DNA of 64,000 bases, taken from positions 1 to 64,000 of the forward strand of contig VZSE01001774.1 in assembly GCA_013398275.1 (NCBI GenBank). The letters are read 5' to 3'. The position numbers and the translations under genes are program-made. The first letter of the stretch is position 1, and each line of letters starts with the position of its first letter. This DNA is from Promerops cafer. Taxonomy: Eukaryota; Chordata; Aves; Passeriformes; Nectariniidae. Positions 11,112-22,439 of the stretch are shown piece by piece. Below the pieces are notes generated by a model that ran no database searches, had not been told where the DNA came from, and saw only the letters and a program-made list of their open reading frames with translations.

Positions 11112-11205
11112 TTTTTGGGGTTGCCCCGTGCCAGGCCAGAGGTTGGACTCGATGATGCTTGTGGATCCCTTCCAGCTCAGGAGATTCCATGATGCTATGG
11201 AGGAA
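11112..11205 (+). mobile_element. CR1 LINE 3' tip, plus strand
   Basis: Short sense CR1 tip: GGTTGGACTCGATGATGCTT followed by GATCCCTTCCAGCTCAGG and ATTCCATGATGCTATG. Only the last hundred bases of the element are present. Confidence 0.88.
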
Positions 11206-11730
11206 CCCCCTGTTTGCTTTACAGTGGGACTCGGGGTGACCTCCTGGCTGATGTACCAACCATTGCATTCCCCCACTGCAACTCCTGTTCACGCTGCTGG
11301 AGCTGGTGTGCATCCAGGAGGATGGATCCAGGAGGATTAAATCCATGCAGAGCACAGGGATCAGCTCTCTGAGTGGCACTGAATGAGTCAGAGGGTGAAC
11401 CCGTGGCTGGTTTCGTGATGAACAGCACTCTGAGTTTTTCACCGTGACGCTCATCACGGTTTTCCTGCTCTAATAGATTGCTTAGGAGATGTGGTGGTGG
11501 AGCTTTGATCCCAGCTCTCCTGGCAAAGCCTTGAGTGCTGAGTGCATTTAAAGACTTCAGCATGAAGGTTTAGCCCCTAAAGGCATTGACCTGCTGGAAG
11601 GGGTGTGAGATTTTCAGAGGCCCAGCCCCAGCTGATGTATCCCTGGTGCCTCAGGGGTGATGTCCCCTCTGCTGGGGAAGGGGTCACATCAGGGCCCCGT
11701 GAGCTCAGGAGACCATGAGTGAGGAGCTTA
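11206..11730. other. unique sequence, no gene seen
   Basis: Lies between two CR1 fragments of opposite orientation. No other feature recognised. Confidence 0.5.
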
Positions 11731-11900
11731 AATCACAGAACTGACAAAGCTGGAAAAGACCTCCGAGATCAAGTCCAGCCTTTCACCAAACATCACCATG
11801 GCCACTGAACCACATTGCCAAGTGCCACATCTGCCACCCTTCTGTTTTGGATGGTGACCCCACCAGTTCCCTGTGCAGCCTCTGCCAGTGCTGGCTGCTG
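11731..11900 (-). mobile_element. CR1 LINE 3' tail, minus strand
   Basis: Reverse-complement tip AATCACAGAACTGACAAAGC and GGAAAAGACCTCCGAGATCA, then the GGATGGTGACCCCACCAGTTC block. More diverged than the copy at 26841, so probably older. Confidence 0.85.
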
Positions 11901-12039
11901 CCATGGACAGGCAGTTTTTGCTCAGGATTGGCACCATCTGGGTTGGTACCAATGATGGGGCAGGCTCAGGATTTGGGCACCTCTTCCCCCACCTCCTTAA
12001 AAATTAAACTGATAGCTGGGTTTCATTCAGCTGCATGGG

Positions 12040-12245
12040 GGTGGTTCTGAAAAAAGGAGAGGATATAAATTAAAGTATTTTCATTTTAACATAATCTACC
12101 ATAACCTGGGGGGGTGGAAGACCAGGGACTCTTTAGATTCCAACTATTTACTAGGTAAAGAAAAAGCCATACAAAATGTACTTCTATTTCCTAAAACACC
12201 CGTATAATATCTTCAATTAGGGTCCAAGCACAAGAAAGATCATTA
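12040..12245. promoter_or_regulatory. candidate conserved non-coding element
   Basis: AT-rich block with ATATAAATTAAAG, CATTTTAACATAATC, ATTTACTAGGTAAAG and TATAATATCTTCAATTAGGG words. Repeat-free; function inferred only from composition. Confidence 0.25.
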
Positions 12246-12519
12246 TTAAAAATGAGACCCTCCAGGAGTTTCCCAGAGTGTTTGCTTTTTGCTGTGGTGG
12301 GGAAGATTGCCTGGAATAATATAATTTTGTGTGTTCAAAGACTCAAGAGTACGCTGAGTGGGGAACGGGAGAAAAATCCAGCTAATGGTAAATGATCTCT
12401 TAAAAGCAAGGGAGAGGTTGGAAAAGTGGATCCATGCAGAAAATAATACACTATTATTTAAAAAAGTGAATTGCTGAAATGACACTCTTCCCTGATTCTG
12501 TCTCCAGAAAAACCATCTT
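12246..12519. other. unique sequence, no gene seen
   Basis: AT-leaning sequence joining two AT-rich blocks; no exon recognised. Confidence 0.45.
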
Positions 12520-12910
12520 GGCTGAATCCTTAATGTACAAGGGGTTGGGATTGTTATTTTTAGTGACAGTGTAAAACCTGCAGAAATATCTTAGTTATTT
12601 ACCAAGTGATTAAACCCCAGTCATTTATTACAGTTTTACTAGAACATTTTTTTCCTGGTTCTTCCAGAGTTTATTGCTTCCAATATAACACGCCTCCCCC
12701 TTTAATAATCCCCATTGCTTTGCCTCTATTGCCTTACATTTTTAGATTTCTTTTAGCATTTTGCATAAAATTCCAACTCTAATGGGCTTTATAAAATGAG
12801 ATGTATTGTCATGGATCCAAGCCCTTATGAAGATAATTATCTTGTCCATTTGTGTTTTCATTATGTTGAGAAATACTTTTTCTCTCTCCCCCCAACATTT
12901 TATTTCCCAT
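12520..12910. promoter_or_regulatory. candidate conserved non-coding block
   Basis: AT-rich repeat-free interval with GATTAAACCCCAGTCATTTATTAC, CAATATAACACGCC, CTTTAATAATCCCC and GAAGATAATTATC words. Could be one or several enhancer-like elements. Confidence 0.3.
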
Positions 12911-14999
12911 CCCAAAACACAAGGGTCCTTTCTTTTTTAATTTTCAATCCATTGGCAATGGAAGAAGGAAATCCAAGCAACCCCCATCCTCTGTTTTTTG
13001 GTGGATGGAAATTCATCCCTGAATCCTGGAGTAGGGAGGAGGGGAATGGTGATGTCTGTAGGATGTGAAAGACACCACGGTGGGGCACAGGACCAGGTGA
13101 GAAGGATGGAGGAGAGAGGTGACACGGAGCCAGGTGTACTCCAAAATGGAATACAGAGCCAAAATACTCCAGTAGGTGATAGGAACACCAGAAGGTGGAA
13201 GCAGCTCAGGGGGGAAATACAGAAAGGACACATCGAGTCCAAAGCACCAAACACACCCATATTTTTAGAAGGAATCCAAGTAATCAGGGAAGTCCAAGGC
13301 CAACAATGGGAAAGTGGAGCCCAGAGACGCCTGTGGCTCCCAGGGCAGGGCACTGAGCCAAGCCCCACTGAGCCAAGGGCTCAGTGTGAAGGATGGGACA
13401 GGCTCTCAAGGAGAAACCTCCCCCTTGGAGCTTCCAAATGTGGCTGCAACACATGGTTTAACCATGGATCTCACTGGGAAAGCATCTCCAAACTGCCTGA
13501 GACTGTGTTTTCCACCAGGATCATGAACTCCGTGAGACAGATCCTGTGTTTCCCTGTGGATATGCACCGATCCTGACCCAGTCATGGCACTGGTCTCTTC
13601 TGGGGTCTCTACTTTCATATAAACATGGATCATCATCTGGGAACTGAGTACACCTTCCAGGGGCCCCATGGCTCTGGAGAGCCAACACCAGACACAGGAA
13701 GACAAGGCAAGGGTGCACCTTGCAGAGAGTCCTCCTGCAGAGGCTTCGCTGACAACTCTGAAAACCTTTTGCCTTTTCCCTGAGGCCTGTTGTACGGAAA
13801 TGGGAATATGTGCCATTTGCTCAAGAAAAGCTCCCCTGGAGCTGGGGAGAGCAATCACAACTGCTGCGTGGGGGAGGTGGCTCTGCCCTTGTATGGAGTT
13901 AGGCTGGGTATATATTTCCACATTCCCATAAAACTGGGGTTATTATTTCCACTTGAGATACATCCAGAGCTCCTTGTAGAGCAATGACAATTACAGAGCA
14001 ACAACGACGTGCGAGCTGCACCATTCACCTGCCTAACAGGGCCCATGTGCATAGTCCAGAGCGTACTGGGAAATAACTTCCATTGATCCAGCAGCACAGC
14101 ACTACCAGGAGCCATGGAGACAAAGATTGCATCAGGACCACACCCAGGGTATCACGGCTGCACCACGGAAGAGCCAGATCTGTCCCTGGTTTATGTGGGT
14201 GTGGTTATGCAAAAATAAACACGCTTCTGGTGTAACGTCAGAAACAACTTGGCTTGAAATCTGGAAAAGGTGGCCCAAGCCCAGGGCTAAGGCAATGGAT
14301 TTCCTCAAAGATCAGCTGCTGCAGACATTACTTCAGTCACCCTTGGAGCTTTGCTGGTCCCATTAATCTTGATAAGGTTGTGAGTAACGAGGTGACCCAC
14401 CCCACACACATAGCAGATCGGCCCTTGCAGGTCTCACACCCCAGCCCTGTAGGACACTCATGGCCTGGGTTCCTGGCATCCTCCCTGCCACAGGGGACAT
14501 GACTCCATCATCCCAACAGGACACTGGGGTCATCCTGCATGGCCAGAGAGGAACAGGGCAGAGGGCAGGAGCTGTGAGTAGAGGCATTGTTGGAAGTACA
14601 ACCCAGGTGTTCTCCCTGTGCACTTCTAGGTCAGTCAGGCTGCACCTCAGCACAAGGGGGAGGATCCAAGGATGGCCAGAATCACTGCCTGTGTGAAGGC
14701 AGGGGATGAGAGCGGGTTTAAGTCAAACCCTCCCACCTCAACAGACCCCAGACCTAAATGAGGTACCCACATCTGAGTGATAGCACAGTTCCTTATCAGC
14801 TGGTGCCCCGGCTTTGCCCTTCCTTCAGGAAAGACAGAAAGCACAAACTGCTGGCTGAGTTTGCTCCCAAGACAGCGACGATCCCTCTGGAGCAGCTCGA
14901 GGACAACAGGACAACAGCCACAGACCCGGAACACACCAGGCCCTCTCTGGGGTGAGCGGGGTCCCTGTGCTGGCACGGCCACCTCGCTGTCAGCGCTGC
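12911..14999. other. unique sequence, no gene seen
   Basis: About 2 kb with no recognised interspersed repeat. The longest open frame is 192 codons (12998-13576, +) and another of 171 codons runs opposite to it (13406-13921). Neither has a recognisable domain or credible exon boundaries. A GTTATGCAAAAATAAACACG stretch near 14207 (POU-like TATGCAAA) is the only motif that stood out. Confidence 0.5.
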
Positions 15000-15160
15000 T
15001 TCCCTTTAATTAAAGGTGGCGTTGTGGCCCCGCTCCCCGCCGTGAGTGCTGCTGCCAGCTCTGCTGTGCTGAAGGAGTGTCACATCGAGGAACATCACAT
15101 CCTAATTAACGCATCTTGTCAGGTCCGGCAGTTGGCTGCGGAGCACGCTCCCAGCAGCTG
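15000..15160. promoter_or_regulatory. candidate conserved non-coding element, CpG-containing
   Basis: Combines TTTAATTAAAGG and CCTAATTAACGC homeodomain-type words with retained CpGs (GGCGTTG, CCGCCGTG, AGGTCCGGC). Motif-dense, repeat-free; may be an enhancer. Confidence 0.3.
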
Positions 15161-17029
15161 TCACTGGGACCCAGCTGAGGGACCAGGGCCACCTGGCTAG
15201 GTGGCAATTCATTGTACTGAAGGTTTTATGTAAGGAGAAAAGGCCCTAAATTCAGGATTGTAAGGTGATGGTGGCTTTGACCCTGGTGACAGCTGGGCTT
15301 TTCATCTGAGGGCTGAGTGGAAAGAGGGAAGCAAGTTTTCCCATCTCATCCTCATCTTGTAACAGGACACAAGCAGCATCCAGCATTCATTCACGCCTTG
15401 AAAACAGAAATGAGTTCAGGTTCCCCAGTGACCCTGCACAAGGCATGGAGAAAGTGTCTCCAGGATGGACAGTCTTGCTCAAGGTCACTTGCCACATTGG
15501 ATGCTCTGATTTTTCGGTCCCCAGCATCAGGCACGGAAGGGAAATGGACCTGACACATCCAGGGACTGAACTTGTGCACCCTGGCTGCTGCTGCTCTGCT
15601 AATGATTAGGCACGACAGCTTGGCACGGGTGAGTGCCAGGCCCAGGTGTCCCGGCCTCCCAGCTCATCCCAGGATTAAACATTTAACACTGCTGCAGACC
15701 AGGCTTGGACACAGCCTGGCCGTGACCCCGGCTCGAGCTGCCACGTCCTCCTTCCCAGCCCAGCACCACAGCCAGAGGCCTGAAAAAGCACCAGCAAGGG
15801 GGATATAAAGGAAATGAGGGATTTTATAAGGGATCCTTCACCCACATTATAGGCTCTCTGTTAATTCTGGATCCTAAAGTGCATCTGGTCTCCTTGGGGT
15901 GAGGATGGTGTTCTTCAGCAGCCCAATTTGGAAGGGATCATTAGTGCTTTAATTGAAAATAAGGCACAGACTGGTGGCTGTGAAAGGTCCTGTGGCACTT
16001 TGGACAAGAAGAGGGTTTGGGGACCATGGCACTGGCCAAACCCCACTATGATGCAGCTTGCAGGGATCAGGCATAGAACTCCCTTCAATTCCAGGAGCAT
16101 GGATAGGGATATTCATGGCAAGACACTCAGCAAAAACTCAGCAGACCTGAAGTTCCTCTGGAAATATTCCTGCTGTGTCAGACAAGGTGCAGTGGGAGCT
16201 GCAGGCCCTAACAGGCCCTCCTGAGCCTCCAGCAGCCAAATTAGCTCTTTCCAACACACCTGGCTTCTCCTTTCTGCCTCGTGCAAGGTCATGAGCAGCC
16301 CCACACGGAGATGGCCTGGCTGGAGCTGGCCATTAGCCAGCCTGGCAGTGAGACCAATGGAAGAAAATCCCTGGATCCAAGATGCTTCCCCCCGAGACAA
16401 CAATTTCTGCTCCTTCCCTCTGCCGCTGGCCTATCCATACCCCATCAGCAATCCAACCTGCAAAAAGGGCTTTTCCAAGCACATCCCAAGTCAGTGGAAT
16501 TTGTACAACTCTGATAATGAGCATTTAAAGGGTAAAGCCTAATGAAGGGATCCAGAAACAAGCTGCAAATGAAGGCAGGATGCAGCTTTTAAATTAAAAC
16601 TCTGATGCTTTTTTATCTCTTTCCCTCTCCCTCGCTCTTCCCTCTGCCGACGGAGGGGATTTCTCCATCTGAGGCCCGTTGCTGTACAAAAAGCTCAGCT
16701 TTAATATTCTCTTTGATTAAATGAGATTTTTTTTCTTCCTCCTCTTCTAGTGGTGCTGCCGTCATGCTCCTTGGTGAGGATTTAAAGGAAGAAGGGCCCT
16801 GCCAGGAGTCAGGCAGCACCTGCAGAGAGGGAAGGAGACACGGATCCAGCCGTGCTCCAAGAGGATCAAAGCTCTGGGGTGCCCACATGCCTTTGGAGCC
16901 CCAAATGCTGCCTTGTCCCATGATGTGTCTCTGCAGCACCTTCCCCTAGCACTGACCAAAATATGCTGGTACAAACAGTTAAGCAGCAAGAAAGAGGGAG
17001 AAGATCAGGCCCACTTGAGGCGATGCTGA
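15161..17029. other. unique sequence, no gene seen
   Basis: No interspersed repeat or exon recognised. A pyrimidine-rich stretch at 16610-16645 and a T-rich stretch near 16727 are low complexity. Confidence 0.5.
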
Positions 17030-17160
17030 GATGCTCTAATTTGATTGATTTTCAGTGAATTCATGGCACTTCTCCTTTGCAATTCCCCTCCTTTTAATTA
17101 GCTGATGCTTGTAGCTATCACATTTGATTCTCATTACTTAATTAAATAGGGTCCTGCACC
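17030..17160. promoter_or_regulatory. candidate conserved non-coding element
   Basis: Block with CTCTAATTTGATTGATTTTC, CTTTTAATTAGCTGATG and CTTAATTAAATAGG words, a strong local cluster of TAATT-type homeodomain sites. Confidence 0.35.
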
Positions 17161-18289
17161 TTTAGGCAGTGCTGGGAGGCAGTGGAAGGAACCAGCTGGA
17201 GGGAGGGTTGGACAGGAACAGGAGCATCCTCCAGTATTGCTGGCTGTGAAAGCAACATGGACCTTGGCATTGCCTTGGATAGCCCCAGCTCCTTCCCTGG
17301 CTGCACCCTGCTTGGCAGTAAAATATCTACAGGCTAAAAGGGAGCAGAGCCTGAGCTCTCCTTTCAGCCCCTGGAGGGTTTCCATCTGCTCCAGGTGATC
17401 TGTGTTCAGGAGCTGCTTGAGAATTGTACCGACACTGGTGGGATTTAGATCACAGCTGGGTGGACAAAGATGTCTTTGCCACTCTGATGCTCATCTGAAG
17501 AGGCATCAGAAGCTGTTCTGGTCCCCAACCCACTGCAGCAGTTTATCTCTGCAGGAAAAGCTACTAAAAAAAGACATGCAGTTTAAAATCCACCCCCCCG
17601 CCGCCAAAAAAAAAAAAAGAAAAATACAGCAAACTGCCTGTAAACTGTACTGTTAATTGGTGCCACAGTGAAATCCAGACCTCTGGAATGCTGACAGTAT
17701 TTGGCTGAGTGGCTTATGACAGGGATGGCACTGGCCTTGTTGTGTCTCCTTGGTGGGAGGTAACTGGGACAGATGTGCTGGCAGTCACACCAGTTGTATT
17801 TCTCCTTCTCCGCTGTCATTTCCCTGCCCTGTGCTCCTCTGTTTTACCTGTCCAGCTTCTGGCAGGTTTGTGCACGTGTTTTTCCACCATCCCAGCTGAA
17901 ATGTACAGCCTGTATAAAGGGTTTTCCTCTGATGCAGCAGGCCTGGCTGATTTTGGGGTGCTTGCACCCCAAGGAAACTCATCTCTGTGCACAGGAATGG
18001 TGCTCCAGAGATTAATTGCTCCAAAGTCACGGCAAGTGCCCCAGTCCTACAGATCTGCAGCTCTTTAATGGCACATCCTGAAACACTCCTCAAAATACTC
18101 CAGACCAGCATGGCAGCTTTAGCCCATGCCCATGGTTGTGTTGGCACCTAAAGCATCCTCTCACTTCAATTCCAACTTATTTGCACTAACAGAACGATTT
18201 ATTAAGAGTTATCCATGTTCCCACACTCCATGGATTTGAGGTGCTGATGGTGCTCAGATGAAGCACCACCTTGAGGGACACCCCTCAAA
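17161..18289. other. unique sequence with a short A-rich tract
   Basis: A C-run followed by an A-run lies at 17592-17625. The rest shows no recognised repeat, exon or motif cluster. Confidence 0.5.
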
Positions 18290-18570
18290 TTGCTGCTCCT
18301 TTGATTTGTGATAAAGGTAAATGTTGTGATAATGACATCCTGGCTTGATGAAGATTTCTGTGGGTCTTAGTTAATCGTCTCAAAAGCACTTTGAGATCTG
18401 GGGATTGAATGGGCGACTGAAACACATTGAGCTGTTGCTGTTGTTGTTGTTATTATTATCATTATTATTATTATTAGGGATTTCCATTTGGATCTTCCCT
18501 GTTGGAGCATAATATATTCCATCAATTATAGGAGAGCAGCACGGGGCTGAATAGCACCCCGATAATGAAG
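18290..18570. promoter_or_regulatory. AT-rich candidate block containing a TTG/TTA microsatellite
   Basis: Words such as GTTAATCGTC, GGGATTGAATGGG and CATAATATATTCCATCAATTATAGG flank the trinucleotide array at 18432-18476. Composition suggests a regulatory island; the array within it is a simple repeat. Confidence 0.25.
18432..18476. repeat. (TTG)n-(TTA)n trinucleotide microsatellite
   Basis: TTG units change to TTA/ATT units within one array, interrupted once by ATC. A length-variable marker candidate. Confidence 0.9.
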
Positions 18571-18639
18571 GGCTCTTTCATTTCCCCCGCACATGCACAG
18601 GCCAGTTCAGAGGCTGGGAAATGAAGGTCTCCCCCCTCC

Positions 18640-18970
18640 ACTGATGGCATTTGAGAATTCTTTCAATAGAATAATTTTATGGTTCTTGACTCAGGAAGTC
18701 AGTTTGAACTTTGGTTTTAGAGATAAAAGGACTGACAAAGCATCCCCACAGGACGCCCGGACTCGTTTGCATTCATAAATGTGGAGCCAGCACCAGAGCC
18801 CTCTTCCACACGCCAGGAATTACCTTCGCTCAAAGGTTTTTCTGTATTCACTTATCATCTAATGAGCAGTGCAAGAAACTTCATTTTAAGGAGGAGAGAA
18901 GGGGAAGGAGGATTAAAAAAAATCCTCTCTTGGTGGATGCCTTTAAATGGAATTCGATTTCTGTGGCTTT
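18640..18970. promoter_or_regulatory. candidate conserved non-coding block
   Basis: AT-leaning unique block with TTCAATAGAATAATTTTATGG, AGAGATAAAAGGAC, CATTCATAAATGTGG and TATCATCTAATGAGC words. Repeat-free; evidence is compositional. Confidence 0.25.
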
Positions 18971-19959
18971 TTTCATATCCTGCCAGCGAGGAAGACAAGG
19001 CAAAAGAACGAAGAGTCAAAGAGATGCAGAGATGAAAGGAGCACCAGTCCCTTTAGGTGGGGACAGGCTTGCAGTGATGGCAAGCACTGCGGAGCATGAG
19101 AGAGCTGGGAGAGGGCAGGACAGGCAGGAGGGACCCGTCCTGGGGTCCCTGCCGAGCTGGGGAGGAGCAAGAGGATAGGGGAAGGAAAATTCCGCTGCCA
19201 CCTGGATGGGTAATTATTCCCTGGAAAGGCAGCTTGGTGTGTTCCATCCCCATTGGAAAAGAGCAAATCTGGGACAGCTCTAACAATGCCTGACAGCTCG
19301 TGCCTGTTGTCCCAGGGCCATCCCAACCCCGGCCCGGAGGCAGGACACCTGGGGGAGGAGAAATGGCACAACAGTGACACAGACGTCACCCTACTCACGA
19401 GTCAAAGGCCCTGTGTCAGCAGAAGGAGTGATGGAGGAGCTGGTGAAGGAATAAAGCAGCTCCTCCCCACTGGCGGCCGCCATGCCGACGCTGCTGCTCA
19501 GCAAGGCCTTTGCCGTGGGCTACCAGGCCACAGCCGCGACCTGTGAGGGTGGGGACAGACAGAGACAGCTCAGAGGGACACTGCTCACGGCTCGGGAATG
19601 CCAGCCAGGCACTTGGCAAGGGACAGGAGAGGTGCAACAGGCTGGGGAAGAGAGGAAGCTCCATCTCCCTGTTCCTGGATCCTCCGCAGTGATCCCAGCC
19701 TGGCCCTCCCTGCTTTCTGCTGCTCCAGCAGGTCTTTGGCAGGACAGCACAGGGAAACAAGGGGTTTGCAAACAATGTAAAGTCCAGGAAAATGTCACAT
19801 TGTCTGTGGCATCTCCACACCTCCTCATGGTGGCTGTCTAGTGCCCTTTGCTGCTTTATCCAAGGGAGCCCTGACCTTCCCCACATGCATCCCAGGCTCC
19901 GGGCTCGTCAGCTGGCAAAGTGAGGAATGGCAGGGATCTCACAGAGCCTTCAAACAGTA
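18971..19959. other. GC-rich unique sequence
   Basis: No repeat recognised. Overlapping frames on both strands (156 codons on minus at 19416-19886, 119 on plus) look like GC-rich shadows. It contains the weak exon candidate at 19482. Confidence 0.45.
19482..19542 (+). other. weak candidate first coding exon
   Basis: An ATG in a near-ideal Kozak context (GGCGGCCGCCATGC) opens a frame of 20 codons plus one base (MPTLLLSKAFAVGYQATAAT), then meets a possible donor, CT|GTGAGG, at 19543. CpG words are locally frequent, as at some first exons. No downstream exon, promoter or family match was found, and the frame also runs on past the GT, so this may be chance. Confidence 0.18.
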
Positions 19960-20110
19960 ACACTCACCCAGAGTGCACCATTAATCTAATGAGCCAGAAA
20001 ATGCCCGCGGGAAAGGCTCCTTACGCTGCTCCTCGGGGTGAAGAATCACCAGCACTTAATTTTGGTCTTGCAACAAAGCAACTAAACCATGCTTTTGGCT
20101 GAGATGTCTG
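19960..20110. promoter_or_regulatory. candidate conserved non-coding element
   Basis: Block with CACCATTAATCTAATGAGCC, ATGCCCGCGGG and CAGCACTTAATTTTGG words, mixing TAAT sites with a retained CpG cluster. Confidence 0.3.
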
Positions 20111-20799
20111 TGCACCAAAAGTGGTGAAATGTGGATTTTCCTGTTTATCTACCCCACCATTGCCATTTGCCCCTTTGCAGCCCCCAGGGAGCAGAAAGCT
20201 TTGCTTTTGTTGCCCCACCTTGATTTCCCAGAGCTTTCTTTTCCCAAGCCTGGTGACCTGGTGAGGGTGGCAGCCCCTGAGGACCTGGGCACCAGAAGCT
20301 TGGCCACCACAGGTTGGATGCAGCTCCAGGCACCAAGACACAGGTCCATGTCCTGCTACTGAAAAGGACCTTGGTGGTAACCGTGGAATTTGTCTCTCTG
20401 CCATTTAAGCACATGGCAAAAGACTGCCCAGGACAAAGGGTGTGGAAAGCTGCTCTTCTGCACAAGTCTGTGTGAACCTCTTGAGCGTGCAGGCCCAGCC
20501 TTCCAGCATGAGCTTAACTTCCCAGTCCTGCCTCTTGCCTGATTCAGCACAGTCCTCACTGTTCCTGACATTTTGAGGCAGATAACACCAAGATCAGCCC
20601 AACTGCTCATGAGCTTAAATCTAAGTGCCTGCTGAAATACTTGGTGGCATCAAGACCTGAAGAGAGAAACCACAGCTCAACACAAATAAAACACCACAGA
20701 CTTGGCAACTCCTGATCCCTCACTGCTTCTGAGGCAGGAAAAAACAGAAGCCCAAGGCGATGGCTGGGGCCGGACAGCGGCGGCACGATCCACTTCCCC
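20111..20799. other. unique sequence, no gene seen
   Basis: No repeat or exon recognised. Overlapping minus-strand frames of 106-127 codons carry no family signal. Confidence 0.5.
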
Positions 20800-20965
20800 A
20801 AAGTGTGCTTGAGCAGCAGCTCTGAGCTGCTACAGGCTGTCAGATTAGTATTCTGGGCCAGGCTGATTGCGTTCAGATATATTGCTGACATCAATCATCT
20901 CTTCCCAAACTCATCTGTCTGGATCAGTCAATTACAAACTTATTTTCAAGCTGTGGGTACTCATC
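20800..20965. promoter_or_regulatory. candidate conserved non-coding element
   Basis: Contains GATTAGTATTC, GATTGCGTTCAGATATATTG, GACATCAATCATC and GATCAGTCAATTAC words. Start of the 20.8-23.5 kb AT-rich interval. Confidence 0.3.
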
Positions 20966-21159
20966 TGAGATAGACCCAGGGAAGGAGCTAAACTCATTTA
21001 GGGGGTTGACCTCTCTGCCTGGCTGATCTGTGGCACGGTTTAATAACTCCCCTGCTCCATCCACTCCAGCCCGGGCTCAGACCAGCTCCCAAACAGCCAC
21101 CCTGGGGCAACACAGGTGTTGCCCACACTGATGGAAGGAAAGTGCCATGATGGCCCTGT

Positions 21160-21700
21160 GGATACTAAATAAATTCATTATGAACTCTGCTAATGCCACG
21201 GATAGAAAGTGAATTCGTAATGATAATACAATTAACCTGCTACCTTTTGCAGCCTTTAGATGACTTGCAGCATCTTTTATTACCTCTGCCATGCAAATTG
21301 CAAGCACAAAGGATATTTCTTTCCCCCAATAAAATTGTTCCCATCCTTCTCCCGTTGCATTCCCCCAAGTTAAAAGCTGCAATCATTGAGACTGGCCTTG
21401 GTTCGTCCGCTTTTTCTTACTAAGAGGTACATAAATAAAATAATAACAGATGATTAATAACCCTGAGAGCTTTCCAAATATTAATGAATTGATCTTGTTG
21501 CTCGAGAAGAATGGGAGAGTTTTAGATTTAGAGCTTTGATAGATTTTCTCCTGAGAAGGCGCGGTGATAAATACTGCGTTAAAATGCTATTTGTATCTGT
21601 GTTGCTAATATTAAGTTCGTGTGTTCATAGATTTGAAAGCACAGAAGGAGAATTATGTCACCTGCTCTGACTCGTAATGAAGGCCATTGACTTTCCCCCG
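21160..21700. promoter_or_regulatory. strong candidate conserved non-coding block
   Basis: Long AT-rich unique block with dense motif-like words: ATAAATTCATTATG, GTGAATTCGTAATGATAATAC, ATTAACCTGC, an octamer ATGCAAAT (21291-21298) and ACAAAG (21306-21311), GATGATTAATAACC and CAAATATTAATGAATTGATC. Scarce CpGs (GCGCGG, CTCGAG, TTCGTCCG) are retained. The spacing of POU-like and SOX/TCF-like sites suggests an enhancer. No exon signal is seen. Confidence 0.45.
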
Positions 21701-21980
21701 GTGAAATGAGTAGAATTGAGTAAAACTGAAAAGATACATTTCCAGGGAAGTTCTCTTTGAGGACCCTCCTGAGCTTTTCCTTGGGGACCACCTGCCAACC
21801 ACCCTTTGTTCACGCAGCCAGACCAGCATGGGGCAGGTTGGATCATCAAATCCATCTCCAAACCCGCATTTCTTGCCTTACAGCCACCCCCGGTCTCATC
21901 CATCCTCAATTAGAGACAACACCACAAATCATTCCGGCTCTTCTTAAGCGAAGAAAAAGCCCAGCAGCCCTCCTGTGCAA

Positions 21981-22325
21981 ATCACAGAATTAGAGACTCT
22001 CCTGAGCTGGAAGAGACCCACCAGCTTCACCCAGGGCAGCTCCTGGCCCTGCACAGACCCCCCAACAATCCCCCCTGGGCATCCCTGGCAGCGCTGTCCA
22101 AAGGCTCCTGGAGCTCTGGCAGCCTCGGGGCCGTGCCCATTCCCTGGGGAGCCTGGGCAGTGCCAGCACCCTCTGGGGGAAGAGCCTTTCCCTGCTCTCA
22201 GCCTGAGCCTGCCCTGGCCCAGCTCCAGCTGTGCCCTGGCTCCTGTCTCTGGTCACAGAGAGAAGAGATTGGCACCTGCCCCACGGGAGTAAGCTGCGGA
22301 TGGTGATGTCTCCCCTGAACAAACC
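21981..22325 (-). mobile_element. CR1 LINE 3' tail, minus strand
   Basis: Begins at the tip ATCACAGAATTAGAGACTC and runs through CTGGCCCTGCACAGACCCCC, GGCTCCTGGAGCTCTGGCAG and CATTCCCTGGGGAGCCTGGG into GAGAAGAGATTGGCACCTG. Very close to the 52550 copy over its core. Inserted inside the AT-rich regulatory-looking interval. Confidence 0.93.
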
Positions 22326-22439
22326 CAATCCTCACTGACCTGTGGGATTTTGGGACAACCAGCTCTGCCCCTGCAGTTGTTTTGTGCAATCACTGAGAAC
22401 CTGACCCGGGTGAAAACACCCTGCAAATGCACCCCCAAA

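Noticed and set aside
12998..13576. 192-codon plus-strand frame as a possible gene
   Set aside because: No domain, no acceptor or donor, and a comparable 171-codon frame is open on the opposite strand.
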